From contig NW_026516449.1 in NCBI RefSeq assembly GCF_025602895.1, positions 1 through 40,025 of the forward strand: 40,025 bases of DNA, given 5' to 3'. The notes under the pieces were generated by a model. It was not told the DNA's origin and did no database searches. It saw nothing but the letters and a program-made list of their open reading frames with translations. Source of the DNA: Polychytrium aggregatum (Eukaryota; Chytridiomycota; Chytridiomycetes; Polychytriales). Made by a program: the position numbers and the translations under genes. Below are positions 11,951 to 24,300 of this stretch, piece by piece. The stretch's first letter is position 1. Each line of letters begins with the position of its first letter.

Positions 11951-12480
11951 GGATGTAATGATGTGCGATGAAATGCGACCGGGAGCCGTCCCACGCACTT
12001 TCATATGCTCGCAGGACAGCATCGCCAATTGGCCACTACCCGCTGCCCATCTCGCATCGCGCTGGCACCGGCCCTGTTCGGCCCTGTTCGGCTCGGCTTC
12101 ATGGCCAGCAGAGGCGCCTTGTCGTCGTGGCACATCGGGCGGTTTGCCCGACGCTGTGGCAGCAGTGGCGGCGGGCCACACAGAACGGGCGGCTGTGTTT
12201 GAGGCTGGTGCCGCGCGCCACAGGGACGGCGCCTCGCCACATGCAGAGCCGCACGCCCATTGGCCGGTGCCACACACGCACCCGCACACTCTGACTGCAT
12301 GGCCCGCCCACACAAACAGCGGAGCAGCCCGGCCGCCGCTCCGTGCTGCGCACGTGCCTCGGAGCGCCTTCCGTCGGAGCCAGCGAGCTCCGACTGGCCG
12401 GAAGTAACGAGCCGCATCTCGCTGCGGCCTCGGTGTGGTCTCGCTGCGGCCTCGCTGTGGCCTTGGCTCGCATCATCCAG

Positions 12481-12555
12481 TCGAGACAAGTCGAAACAAG
12501 TCGAAACAAGTCGAAACAAGTCTCGAAACAAGTCGAGACAGGTCGAAACAGGTCA
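12481..12555. repeat. 10-bp minisatellite upstream of the MMSDH gene
   Basis: Four near-perfect copies of TCGAAACAAG are followed by degenerate copies (TCTCGAAACAAG, TCGAGACAGG, TCGAAACAGG). It ends about 310 bp upstream of the dehydrogenase start, within or near its promoter. Confidence 0.8.
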
Positions 12556-12863
12556 ATCGCATTGCTGGGATAACACCATTCGACATCCGCAGCCGCACCT
12601 TCTGGTCGCTGGCTTGCCCGGCCATCGCCCGTTTGTCCATGTCAGCCGGCACCAACATCGCCGTCTCGTCGTCCTTCTCGTCGCCCTCTCGCCTGCCCTC
12701 CCCTTCGTCTCGCGGTGCCTTGTCTTGCCCGATCCGATCGTAACGCTGCGATCGTCCTCCCCACGGTCCGCCCAGTCGCTGCCCGCCGCATCCCACCACT
12801 TCTTATCCGCCGCCGCTCGTTCGTCCATCCTCCTTCACATCCTCCCTCGATCGCTCCGTCGCC

Positions 12864-15750
12864 ATGTCGTTCTACCGTGCCTCGAAGCTGTTGGCCAAGG
12901 CCCGCCCTGCCTCGCTTGTCCGTTCCTATACCTCCAAGCCCGTCCATTCGACTGTTCCTCCCACGGGCCTGGTTTCACTCTCGGCTGCCGAGCGCAAGGC
13001 CCTTGCCCCCGATGTTCCCCTCTACATCAACGGCGAGTTCCTGACCTCCCAGTCGACCCAGCACTTTGAGCTCCGCAACCCTGTAAGCATTCGTCGCCGT
13101 GTGGGATACATCTGGTCGTCCCGCGATCAGCACCCCCTGTCGTGCTCCGATTGCCCTGATTGCTGCACCGCGACTCGAATCCGATGTCTCGGTGCATACG
13201 GATGTGATCTCTGTGGCCATGGGCTGCATCGTCCCAACCGGGCCTCCACAGACCCGATTGCCGCGGCTGCCTCGATCCAGTGCCCTCTCCTCCGCGTCTG
13301 ACTTTCCCATGCACACCTGTACCATCTCTTCGGAATCTAGGCCACCCAAGAGCTCCTCGGGTTTGTTCCTCAGGTCACTCCTGAGGAGTACAAGTATGCC
13401 TCCGAGACGGCTGCGGACGCCTTCAAGACCTGGAAGAAGAGCACCGTTCTGCAGCGCCAGCGCGTCATGCTGGATCTCCAGCTCCTCATCCGCAACAAGA
13501 TGGTAGGTCCACCACCCCCAGATTCTCTTGGCTTGACCACGGAGCTTCGTCCGCATTCATGCTCACCATTCCTCCGCTCTACCTCCCTTTCCCCCAGGAC
13601 GACATTGCCAGATCCATCACCACCGAACAGGGCAAGACCCTGCCTGACGCCAAGGGCGACGTGATGCGTGGTCTGCAGGTCGTCGAGCATGCCTGCTCCA
13701 TCCCGACGCTGCTCATGGGCGAAAAGCTGCCCGTGTCGAAAGACATGGATACTTACTCGATCCGCGAGCCCCTCGGCGTCGTCGGCGGCATCATGCCCTT
13801 CAACTTCCCGGCCATGATTCCCCTGGTGCGTGAGCGTTCCCCCTTCTGTGCATTGTTGCTTAGCATTCCACCCTGTCTCGCAGCAAGATGTAGATCGCCA
13901 TGCCCATATTAACGACATACTAATGACGTCGCCCATCTTTGCCTTGCAACAAACGCTCAACAGTGGGTCTTCCCGCTCGCTATCGCCTGCGGCAACACCT
14001 GCGTCATCAAGCCTTCGGAGCGCGATCCTGGAGCCACTTTGATGCTGGCCAAGCTGGCCGAAGAGGCCGGTGTCCCCAAGGGTGTCTTGAACATTGTCCA
14101 CGGTGGTGAGCTCATGGTGCTGCCCATATCGAGCTGTGCTGGACTAAAGTGGCGCACTTGCGCGCCTGCATGCTTTGATCCACCAATGTGGCCAGGGCGA
14201 TGACTGATATGCGCTGTCTTGTCCTTGTCTTCAGGCTACGACACCGTCAATGCCATCTGCGACGATCCCTACATCAAGGCCATCTCCTTTGTCGGCTCCG
14301 ACAGCGCCGGCAAGTACATCTTCCGCCGCGGAACCGACAATGGCAAGCGTGTCCAGGCCAACCTGGGTGCCAAGAACCACGGCGTGATCATGCCCGATGC
14401 CAACAAGAACTACACCCTCAACGCCCTCGTTGGTGCTGCCTTTGGTGCCGCCGGTCAGCGCTGCATGGCCCTGCCCACTGCCATCTTTGTCGGCGAGGCC
14501 AAGGAGTGGATTCCCGATTTTGTCGAGCGCGCCAAGAACCTCAAGGTCTCTGGCGGCTTCGAGGATGGAACCGATGTCGGTCCCCTCATTTCGTGCTCGG
14601 TAAGTGTTGTCCTCGGACGTGGCTCTGTCGCTTCACCTCTCCTCGCGTTGCTGGTTACCAGTTGTTGGCTTGTTGCGAACCGGCAGGGATTTGTGCACCT
14701 CGGATTCTCACAAGCGACTGACTTGTGCTGCTCGTTGCTCGCTAGTCCAAGACTCGTGTCGAAGAGCTCATCCAGTCCGCTGTCGATGAGGGTGCCCGTG
14801 TTGTTCTCGATGGCCGCGGTGTCAAGGTAAGCTTTGCTGTGCGCCTTCCCCGCACCTCGCGCTGGTCCATCTTGGCGTCGAGCAGGAACCTGTGGATGAG
14901 CATCGGCAGTGGTGCTCGATCGTCTCGGGCAACGCTGGCCACGTGTTTTCATCCAATCCGCTGATTGCAACCGCCACCGCACTGTATCTTGGCTCGATTC
15001 GCTCCTGCATTCGCGCTGCACCCTGCAATTCAGCCCACCGGATACGAGAACGGAAACTTTGTTGGCCCGACCATCCTGGCCGATGTCAAGCCCCACATGA
15101 GATGCTACACCGAGGAGATCTTTGGCCCTGTTGCCCTGTGTCTCTCGGTCGACACCCTCGAGGAGGCTATTGAGCTCGTCAACAACAACCCTTACGGCAA
15201 CGGCACTGCTATTTTCACCAACTCGGGCAGCGCCGCCCGCAAGTTCCAGGAGGACATCAACGTTGGCCAAGTCGGGTGAGCTTCGAGGATCGCATCCTGT
15301 GTGTGGACGAGTCGACGGTCCAGACAATCGCTTGCCGAACGCATTCGCTGAGGCTGCAGGCTTGGTAGAGCGCGATGCCTTCTGACAAGCGGCTGACCCT
15401 TCTCAACAACCCACTCCGCATCAGCATCAACGTCCCCATCCCCGTTCCTCTCCCCATGTTCTCCTTCACTGGCTCCCGCGCCAGTATCCAGGGCGATCTC
15501 AACTTTTACGGCAAGACCGGTGTTCAGGTAAGACCGCAGTTCTAGACGCATGAGGCTCGTGCAAGCGCTTTGCATGGGGCTGGTGTTGCATTGTTCGGTG
15601 CATTTTATGTGGAGCACACATGTTGCTGACTACCCCCGTGCCTGCCCGGTTCAATAGTTCTACACCCACCTCAAGACTGTCACTGCCCTGTGGAGAAGTG
15701 AGGATGTCACCTCCTCCAAGGCCACCGTCAACATGCCCACCATTCGCTGA
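12864..15750 (+). CDS. Methylmalonate-semialdehyde dehydrogenase (acylating), mitochondrial
   Basis: Nine exons, about 544 aa: 12864-13082, 13341-13502, 13598-13825, 13964-14105, 14235-14599, 14746-14826, 15034-15275, 15425-15527, 15658-15750; all phases join and all introns are GT-AG. The family converts methylmalonate semialdehyde and malonate semialdehyde with NAD+ and CoA to propionyl-CoA or acetyl-CoA, in valine (and pyrimidine) breakdown. The N-terminus ([20 protein letters not shown]) is a classic basic mitochondrial presequence. Motifs match ALDH6 closely: [80 protein letters not shown], the catalytic-Cys loop [17 protein letters not shown] and [16 protein letters not shown]. Length is close to animal ALDH6A1, with a short extra tail ([17 protein letters not shown]). 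It is the most secure gene in the window. Confidence 0.95.
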
Positions 15751-16288
15751 GCGCCCCCTCCCCAGTTTTGATTTTTCCTCTCTTCCTGGCTCACTGCCCA
15801 CATGGCGGGCCATCCGCACCACCCACCATGGACAATCGACATGGACCGCTTGCAACTCGGTGCGTCCTTGAGTTCCATCCAAATACACCCGCTTTATGCC
15901 TTCACTCCAGACATCCAGCGCAATCCTGGATGGTCGAAAGGGTTGCTTCCCCAGCACAGATGGATGTTTTTGGCACCAGGCGCTGGCCCCAGGCGCTGGC
16001 CCCAGGAATTTGGCTCATGATTGCGGTGTCGTGGCCGAAGGGGGTGGGAACTCGATTTTGACAATGTGCTTCCCCCAGAGCCGCGACACGCGATCGGGTG
16101 CGCGATGGGTGGGGGCCGTGGTCAAGACGCCGCCTTTCCCCTCTTTCTCCACATCGAGACCCAGCAACGAGGCGAGCGCCTTTCTCTGGCCCCTTGCCCT
16201 GACCTGCCCTCTTTCTCCTCCCCCTTCCCTGTCTGCGGATCGGCCCTGGGCAGATCGTATCCCTGTCTGGCCCCGACTTGGCTCCGAC
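15751..16288. other. Intergenic region with short direct repeat
   Basis: This is the 538-bp spacer between two + strand genes. It contains two adjacent copies of CAGGCGCTGGCCC at about 15977-16005 and a pyrimidine-rich leader (16190-16270) just before the reductase start. No gene is seen. Confidence 0.5.
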
Positions 16289-19200
16289 ATGGTCGTCAGC
16301 ACCCACGACTCGGACGACATGCTCGGCATCGAGGTCCAGCCCATCGAGTCGATGGAGGAGGATGCCGAGATGGTCGAGGTGTCCGCAGTCGAGCCCGAAC
16401 CTGTTCAGCCCGAACCAGCTCTGCCCGCCGACCCCTTCGACCCTTGGGTCCATCCGGTCGAAGCCTTCATCCGGATGGCCCGCGACGAGCCCGATGCCCT
16501 CTGCATCAACACCTACGAGAGCGGCGAGTCTGTGCGCTACTCATACCGCGATGTGTGGAAACATGCATACTCAATCGCCCAGGCTCTCAAGGCGCTTCCT
16601 GGCTGGAACGACGATGGCCACGATGCCGTCGGCACCTTCTGCGAAGGCGAGGCGCACTGGGTGTTCTTCTCGCTCGCCGTGTGGATGCTGGGCAAGTGAG
16701 TATCGGCCCAGATGCTGTGATTCGATCTGTCTGTTGCATGGTCCTGGCTGTGGATGTCGCTGCCACCAGTCCAGGGTCAGAAGGATTGGCTGTGGAATGT
16801 GCTGTGAGTGAATTCTCCCTCCAGGGATGACAGGCAATAGCCGTGGCTGACTCACCCACGTATCCACCGACAGGAAAACCCTCAACTTTGGTCTCAACTG
16901 GCCATCGGCTGTCCGCAAGGCCATCTGTGCGAGGTATAGCATCAGCAGCGATGAGCTAAGGAGGCAGTCCGATTGTGGATGGAGTCGACAGAGTGGGAGA
17001 CTGGCCCACGATCGACAAAGCCTGGAACTGACACACTCTCGACCACCATGGCACCCAACAGACACTCGGTCAAGTACATCCTTCACCACTACACCAAGCC
17101 TGGCCGCACCATAGGAGTGACGTTGGTGGACGGCGGCACTTTACCGATGCTCAGCGAGGTCCCTGCTCCATCGCTCGAGCTCTGTGAGCCACTCGACGAC
17201 TTTGTCGTTTATATTTGCACTTCAGGAACGACAGGTAATTTTGGAAATGGCAAGGTGTTGAATGAATTTTGAATTCAAGACTAACGTTGGATGGCCTAAT
17301 TTATCCCTTCCCATCAGGTATTCCCAAGTCGTAAGTATACTAAGGATATGTAAGCATTGATTCTTGATCGCAAATTCCTCTTGCTGACTGCGTGCATGTT
17401 TTTCATATGATCAAGATACAAATTCTCACATATTGGCGCAATGGCCGGTCGAGCTGTAAACGGCATTCTTCACTGTAGCATCGGTCTCTGCCAGGTATGG
17501 CAATTGATCTTGTAATGTGGTCATAGAGCAGCCGTTGATAGGAACACTAACTCGATTATACGTTAGCTTCCTTCATTTATTGTGACCATGAGCTTCGTCC
17601 TTGTAGCCTTGAATCTCAAGGGATCGGTTTGGATGCCCACACCCACAGCTCAAACAATCGAGAAGGTTGAGAGTATTATCAAGATACTCGACGATGGAGT
17701 TGCGTATGTGTACTTGGTAAGGTATAGTTACAAAACCTGAACTATCACTCGCCTGGCTTACATCAAATCTGCATTCAATTAGACACCATCATTTCTCAAG
17801 GCACTTGTTGGAATGGCGCAATCAACTCGCTCGAATATCAAATGGGAGAAAACACTGAGGCTCGGACTTGGCTCTGAAATTGTTCCGATTAGTACGATCA
17901 AGTCTGCCAAGATATGTTTTCCGAATGCCGAGATTCAAAGTGGCTATGGCTCCAGTGAGGTATGCTAACGTGTCTGTTGCACAGACTGTTTGAAGGAAAG
18001 ATTGTTGCTCATGCTTGTGGCCACTCATAGATCGGGCTTGTCGACGGAGCTTCCTATTTCCAACTTCCAGCTGAGAGTCTCACTGTACCAGAGAAATTGG
18101 TCTACAAGCTGGCCAAGCCTGGCGTGCGCTGCCTCTTGTTTGACGAGGAGGGCAATATCGTTGATCAAAATGTCTCCAACAGCGGCGTCCTCGTCTACGC
18201 CGTCGACCCCGACCATCCCGTCCGCAACCACCCCGACTTTGTCAACGCCGATCCAAACGACAGACTGGCCTCCTTTGGCTTCCTCAGCGACGGCTCGCCC
18301 CGAGTCTGCACCATGGACTGGGTCGAGATGGTCAGCGAGAACGAGTTTACGGTCGTTGGAAGGTGAGTGCGATATCCCTGTATCCACCGAGTGGTCTGTG
18401 CCCTCCTTCCACTAGTCCTCCGCCAATCCATCCCACACACTTCATTCTCACACCTCACACCTCACACACCCAGATTCGACCAGAAGATCAAGGTCAACGG
18501 TGTCTATGTCGACCTGAACCATCTCGAGGCCCTGGTCGTCCAGCACCTGAGCCACACCATCGCCGACTGTGCGTTTGTCCAGACCTCCGAGAAGAAGATC
18601 GTGATGCTGTATGTTCTCCAGGCCCGCCCCACGACCCGCACCGAGCCCAGCGACATCATCCGGATGACCCAGGATCTGCTTGCACTCGTCAACGTCTCCA
18701 AGGTGCCGATCCACAACTGCTTCCAGCTCGACGAGATCCCCATGATCGAGAATGGCAAGCGCGACCTCAAGAAGATCAAGTGGATCGCCGAGAACAACGA
18801 TCTGCACCAAGGATCCGTTGTGTATCCCCGTCTCGCCCCCAGCGAGGCCCCGCTGTTTTGCATCGCGGCTGCAATCTCCAGCCTCGGCAGCCAGCTCCTC
18901 GGGATTCCCTCTCTCGACGGCCGCAACTACAGCATCAGCGGAGCTGGGTTTGACTCGCTGAGTGTTGGCCGCCTGGCCCTGGCCATCAAGGAAGAGTACG
19001 ATGTCGAGATCTCGCCGATGATGCTGCTCTCGAACGGCCTGACGCCCCTCGATGTCGCCCAGCTGGTGATTGATCTCCAAGGCAACCACCCGCTGATGCC
19101 GCCGACAGTCGACCTCGACCAGGAGGCCGCCCGGCTCGACGATGCGAGTGTGACGGCCGAGGGTCTCCCTCCACTTGTCTTTCCCGAGTCGCCTCGCGGC

Positions 19201-19924
19201 ATCGTCCTGACGGGGGCCACTGGCTTCCTCGGATCGTTCCTGCTGTACGAGCTGGCTGCCAAGTTCCCTGCTGCCAGGATCTACTGTCTGGTCCGAGCCG
19301 CGAGCGACCAGGCTGCCATCGACCGCATCTTTGAGACAGCCAGAAAGCTGATCCTCAACCCGCAGCAGACGCACTACCTCGTGAACAATGTCAGGCCGCG
19401 ACTCGTTGGTGTCTGCGGCGATCTGTCGCTCGACCAGTGGGGACTGACCAACAAGCGATGGAAGAAGATCAGCAAGGAGACCGACATGGTTGTGCACTGC
19501 GGCGCCGAGGTGCACTGGCTCGACGACTATGAGGCGCTCAAGGGGCCGAATGTCCTGGGCACGGCGACGGCCCTGCGGCTGGCCACGACCCACCACCTGA
19601 AGCCGCTGCACTTCATCTCGGCGGTCGGGGCGATTCCCATGGCACGGGGTGCAAGGACGCCGCTCGAGGAGAGGGTGTATTCCAACTGGAGCGTCTCTGG
19701 CGGGTATGCACAGACCAAGTGGGTCTCTGAGCAGCTGATCAACAAGGCACGATCGAGGGGAGTGCCTGCGACGATCATCCGACCATCGCTGATTGCAAGC
19801 GACAGTGTCTATGGAGGTGAGTCACTGGATGTGATATGGCAATGTGGTGTGGTGGTGTGGTGGTGTGGTGGTGTGGTGGTGTGGTGGTGTGGTGGTGTGG
19901 TGGTGGTGCAGCAGCTCATCTCAG

Positions 19925-19993
<69 letters not shown>

Positions 19994-20663
19994 TCAGTGT
20001 GCCACTCGGACGACTACATCTGGCAGTATATCAAGGGATGCATCCGCATCGGAATCGCTCCCTCCAATGCCACTCCCGTGACCATCACCATGAATCCAGT
20101 CGACTATGTCGCCAAGGTGGTCGCTGCGATCGCAGCCTCCGAGGTGGCCCTGCCCAAGTTTGTGTTCCACATCAGCGACCCAGAGCGCAGGTGAGATGAG
20201 CGAGCCGAGTGGCAAGCAGACAGGGAAGGCAGCAGGATGAGTGCCATTCCTCGGCAGTCACTCACTCACCCACACCACCATCCCACACATCCTGTCCCTC
20301 GGCCCACCTCGCAGCGTCGTCACCGAGACCAAACTGTTCGAGATCGTCAATGCCTATGGCTGGCCCGTCATGTTCGAGACCCGCGAGCGATTCAAGGCCC
20401 TGCTTTACCGACCGTCGCTGCCCAACGGCTCGTCGATGCTGACGCTCATGCATCTGATCCTGAGCATGTCCTTCCTGGTCGACAACACCAACACCCGGTC
20501 GATCTATCCGGCCCTCGGTTCCCAGGCCGGGAGGATCGCCGGGCGAGGGCTGCTGTACCTGACCCACATCGGGTATCTGCCACCTCCTCCGAACCCTCCG
20601 TCGCCGCTGAGACCCGAGGAGCACCCGCGGCCCAACATCTTCCGTCCCGACACCCACAACTAG
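16289..20663 (+). CDS. Adenylate-forming reductase 1 (A-T-R; NRPS-like carboxylic acid reductase)
   Basis: Eleven exons, about 1,091 aa: 16289-16695, 16874-16933, 17062-17234, 17318-17330, 17416-17494, 17567-17716, 17783-17959, 18031-18362, 18474-19816, 19998-20190, 20315-20663; phases join perfectly. The adenylation domain (about 50-570) carries A3 YICTSGTTG, A5 YGSSE, A8 GRFDQKIKVNGVYVDL and the A10 lysine in ENGKRDLKK. A carrier domain has the phosphopantetheine serine (about S625) in GAGFDSLSVGRLAL. The thioester-reductase domain has the NADPH motif VLTGATGFLGSFLLYEL, GAEVHWLDDYEALKGPNVLGT and the YxxxK pair in GGYAQTKWVSEQL. The enzyme should activate a carboxylic acid with ATP, load it on its own arm and release it reductively as an aldehyde. 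The substrate is unknown; an alpha-aminoadipate reductase (LYS2) role is not excluded but the size is short for that. The convergent neighbour is its paralog. Confidence 0.9.
16848..16854. promoter_or_regulatory. TGACTCA site in intron 1 of reductase 1
   Basis: A perfect TGACTCA, the Gcn4/AP-1 core, lies in the first intron of the forward reductase gene. A single 7-mer can occur by chance. It is noted because a Gcn4-type bZIP is encoded in the same window. Confidence 0.25.
17318..17330 (+). other. 13-nt micro-exon of reductase 1
   Basis: The 13 bases encode the IPK of the A3-loop continuation (TSGTTG-IPKS) and are flanked by CATCAG and GTAAGT. Skipping it would break the frame and the ATP-binding loop. 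The paralog has an exon of the same size at 24872-24860. Confidence 0.85.
19843..19995. repeat. GTGGTGTGG and CACTCT microsatellites in intron 9
   Basis: The intron at 19817-19997 is almost entirely simple sequence: GTGGTGTGGTG units, then about 11 copies of CTCTCA running to the acceptor, where they supply its polypyrimidine tract. Confidence 0.9.
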
Positions 20664-21300
20664 CTCGGTGGTGGAGGTCACTGCATGTTTGGCAGTGCCA
20701 TTCATGGTGCATCCCATGCACAGCCATGGTCCTCCACTTGCACGGTGCTTCACATCTCCCTGACACACACTCCTGATCTATCGCTTCGGAGTCAGTGCAC
20801 GACATCCAGTGCTTGCCGATGTGTCCCACTCTCACCCCGTCCACATACCCCGATATCGCCCCAGTCACCCTGTCGGCAATTGACTGTCTGTCCTGGTCAA
20901 TATCACAGCTCTCTTGGATTCTCCATGCGACTCCTCCGTCTGGTGCGAGTACTTGTGGACAGCGACAGGACTGCTCATGCAACAGAGTGATCGAATTGGA
21001 GTGTAGATCACCTGAACTTGATAGCCACTCTGGACTGGCACGCTCTGGATGTGGAGTCACTCGAGACGACTGAAATCCCGCTAATTGTTCACCAGAGAAG
21101 TGATGCGACGCAGGAAGGACTGGATGTCGACAGCGCAATCCACCACCATCTTCATCACCATCCACCATCCACCACACACCACACGCAACTCAACGTTGGA
21201 TCAATCGTGTTCAGTGTCTGGCAGTCCAACAAGACTCGGCCGCAGAACGGAAGGGCAGCGAGACGACACTGATCGATCGGTCTGCCCAGCCAGCACAACA
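20664..21300. other. Spacer between convergent reductase genes
   Basis: This stretch of 637 bp contains the 3' flanks of both reductases and CACCATC-rich sequence at 21140-21185. No coding frame is supported. Confidence 0.6.
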
Positions 21301-24300
21301 TCAGTGGCGGCCGGTGCGGGTGAAGGGACGGACATCGGGATACTCCTCGTCCTTGAGCTCGGTCTCCGCCGCCGTGGGCTGGTCGAGATAGGATACCCGA
21401 TCCAAGTGGAAGAGACTCTTCCTGACGACCAGCTCGGGCGAGGGACACGGCGTCGGGTAGATCGAGCGAGTGTTGGTGTTGTCGACCCTGAAGGACAGGT
21501 CCATCAGCATCCGCATGAACGCAAGCAGAGCGTGGTTATCGGGCGATGGGTTGCGCCAGATGGCCGTCCTGAACTTTTCACGGGTATCCAACATGATGAT
21601 CCAGCCAACGGAATTGGCGATCTCGAAGACACGCTTCTCGGTGATGACACTGTGAGTGAGTGAGTGAGTGAGTGAGTGAGTGAGTGAGTGAGTGAGTGAG
21701 TGAGTGAGTGAGGGGTGGTTGCGATGGCCAACGATGTCCGCCATCAAACATGTCAGTCTGCGACCCACTCAATGCCAAGCACAGCATCGACTGACACCCA
21801 CACCCACACTCACACTCACACTCACACTCCACTCCACGCACTCCTCACCTGTGCTCCGAGTCGCTGATGTGGAACACAAACTTGGACAGCGCCTCCTCCG
21901 AGCTGACAATCTCGGCAATCACCTTGGCAACATGGTCGACGGGATCCATGGTCCAAGTGACGGGACTGGCGTTTGCCGGGCAAATGCCGAGCTTGATGCA
22001 TCCCTCGATGTATCGCCAGATATAGTCGTCTGTGTTGCACACTGGAGGATGGAGTGAACAGGGTGAGAAACAGTGTCGGTCGATGGATGGGTGCCACTCG
22101 ACAAACAAGATCATCAACCCATGGCCAAGTCGAGGGAACGAAGGAGGGAATCTCTCCACCACACCACCACATCACCACACCACCACACCACACATCATCA
22201 CACCACCGCGGCTCACCTCCGTATCCGCTGTCGCCAGCAATCATCGCTGGCCGAATGATGGTTGCAGGCACTCCCCTCGATCGTGCCTTGTTGATCAGCT
22301 GCTCAGAGACCCACTTGGTCTGCGAGTAGCCGCCCGACAGGTTCCAGTTGGAGTACATTTTCTCCTCGAGCGGCTTGTCGGAGCCCTTGGCCATGGCAAT
22401 CGTCCCGATGGTCGAGATGTAGTGCACCACCTTGAGATGGTGCGTCGTGGCCAGCTGCAGCACCGTCACCGTGCTAAGGACGTTTGTTGCCTTGAGCTCG
22501 TTGTAGTTGTAGAGCCAGTGCACCTCGGCGGCGTTGTGCACAATCATGTCGGTCTCTTCGCAAATCTCCTTCCATCGCTCGTCCGAGAGTGCCCATCGCT
22601 CCTTGGAAACGTCGCCGCGCAGACCAACCCACCGGTCTCGCACGTCATACCACGGATCGTTCTTGTTCCGCGATGCAATCACCAGCCTCGAGGCGTTGGA
22701 GTAGGTGCGGAGGAAGGCCAGTTTCTCGGTCTCGGTTCGTGCCAGGCAGTAGATCTTGGCTCGAGGGAACTTGTGTGCCAGCTCAAAGATCAGGAATGCT
22801 CCGAGGAAGCTGGTTGCACCCGTCAGGACGATGCCGCGGACCTCCTTGGGATAGACAAACGGAGGGAAACCCTCGGCCGTCACACTCGCATCGTCGAGTT
22901 TGGCAGCCTCGGCAGCCAGATCGATTGTCGGCGGAATCACCAGCTTGTCGTCGAGAATGTCGACGACCAGCTGGGCGACATCCTTGGGACTCATGCTGTT
23001 CGACAGCAGGATCATTGGCGAGATCTCGACACCGTACTCCTCCCTGAGGGCGAGGGCCAGGCGGCCGATACTCAGCGAGTCAAAGCCGACGCCGCCAATG
23101 TAAAAGTTGCGGCCGTAGAGACCGGGGTTGTCCAGGATCTGGCTGCTGAACTCGGAGATCTTGAAGGCAATCTTGGTCAAGAACGTTCTGGTGACGATGA
23201 GAGCCGGGTACTGGACCGCCTGGCTGTACTGCTCGACGTTCTCGGCGATGCGCTTGAGCTTCTTGAGATCGACCTTGCCCGAGTCGTTGAAGGGGAATGC
23301 GTCGAGCTTGAGGCAGTTGTGGACGGGGACCTTGGAGACGTTCAACAGCAAGAACATGTCCTCGACGACTCGGATGATATCGGCCGAGGTCAGGTTGGGG
23401 TTGTATCCTTCCTGAGGAATGTAGAGCAAGATGATCTTCCTCTCGGAGGTGTGGATGAAGTAGCAGTCGGCAATGACCTGGGACAGGTGCTTGTGGACAA
23501 GCTCCCTGAGGTAGTTCAGGTCGACATAGACACCGTTGACTTTGATCTTCTGGTCGAATCTGGAGTGTGAGGTGTGAGGTGTGAGGTGTGAGGTGTGAGG
23601 TGTGAGGTGTGAGGTGTGAGGTGTGAGGTGTGAGGTGTGAGGTGTGAGGTGTGAGGTGTGAGGTGTGAGGTGTGAGGTGTGAGGTGTGAGAGTGATCAGT
23701 ATCCAGCGAGCAAATGGATCGGAACCAAGAGTGTGGATGGCAGTTCTCATGGATCAAGCACACAATAGTCTCCAGACTCACCTTCCAACAACACTGAACT
23801 CCTTGTCGCTGATCATCTCGACCCAGTCCATGGTGCAGACTCGGGGCGAGCCATCCACGAGGAAACCGAAAGTCGACAGCTTGTCGTTGGGATCAGCGTT
23901 GACAAAGCTCGGATGGTCCTTGGCAGGATGTTCGGGATCGACGGCAAAAACCAGGATTCCGCTGTTGGAGTACCGTGGATCGATAATCTCGCCTTTCTCG
24001 TCAAAGAGGAGGCAGCGCACCCCAGGCTTGGCCAACTTGTAGACCAACTTCTCTGGGATTGGACTGTCGGCTGGAATCCGCATATATGACAACGCTCCTA
24101 TGACTGCTGTCTGGTAACGACGACTGGATTAGATGCTATTCAACTTCATGACAATACAAGCATTAAGAATGATATGTACCTCACTCGATCCATAGGCCGA
24201 CTGAATCTCGGCATTTGGGAATTTCTCCTTTGTCATTTGAATCACACTCATTGGAATGTGCTCTGCGCCGATCAATATTTTCTTTGCACTCATCCACTTG

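Larger units (their letters stand above)
10982..12863. other. Divergent intergenic region, GC-rich and repetitive
   Basis: About 1.9 kb lie between divergent starts. The sequence is G/purine-rich on the + strand (11500-11760), so long spurious open frames run on the other strand. A GATGT/GTGTAT microsatellite occupies about 11893-11950 and a 10-bp minisatellite 12481-12555. The last 250 bp before 12864 are pyrimidine-rich, typical of a 5' leader. I see no credible gene. Confidence 0.5.

Noticed and set aside
10480-12313. Long minus-strand open frames (up to about 500 codons) antisense to or upstream of the Crinkler-like gene
   Set aside because: Composition is Ser/Pro/Arg/His low complexity from GC-rich purine tracts; one overlaps the real gene in another frame and none has a recognisable domain.
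18448-19611. 387-codon minus-strand frame across reductase 1
   Set aside because: It is the antisense shadow of the large conserved exon 9, as is the 512-codon + strand frame at 22032-23570 opposite reductase 2.
16289-20663. Naming the reductases LYS2
   Set aside because: Domain order A-T-R is shared with many adenylate-forming reductases; the proteins are about 300 residues shorter than typical Lys2 and the substrate pocket cannot be judged by eye.
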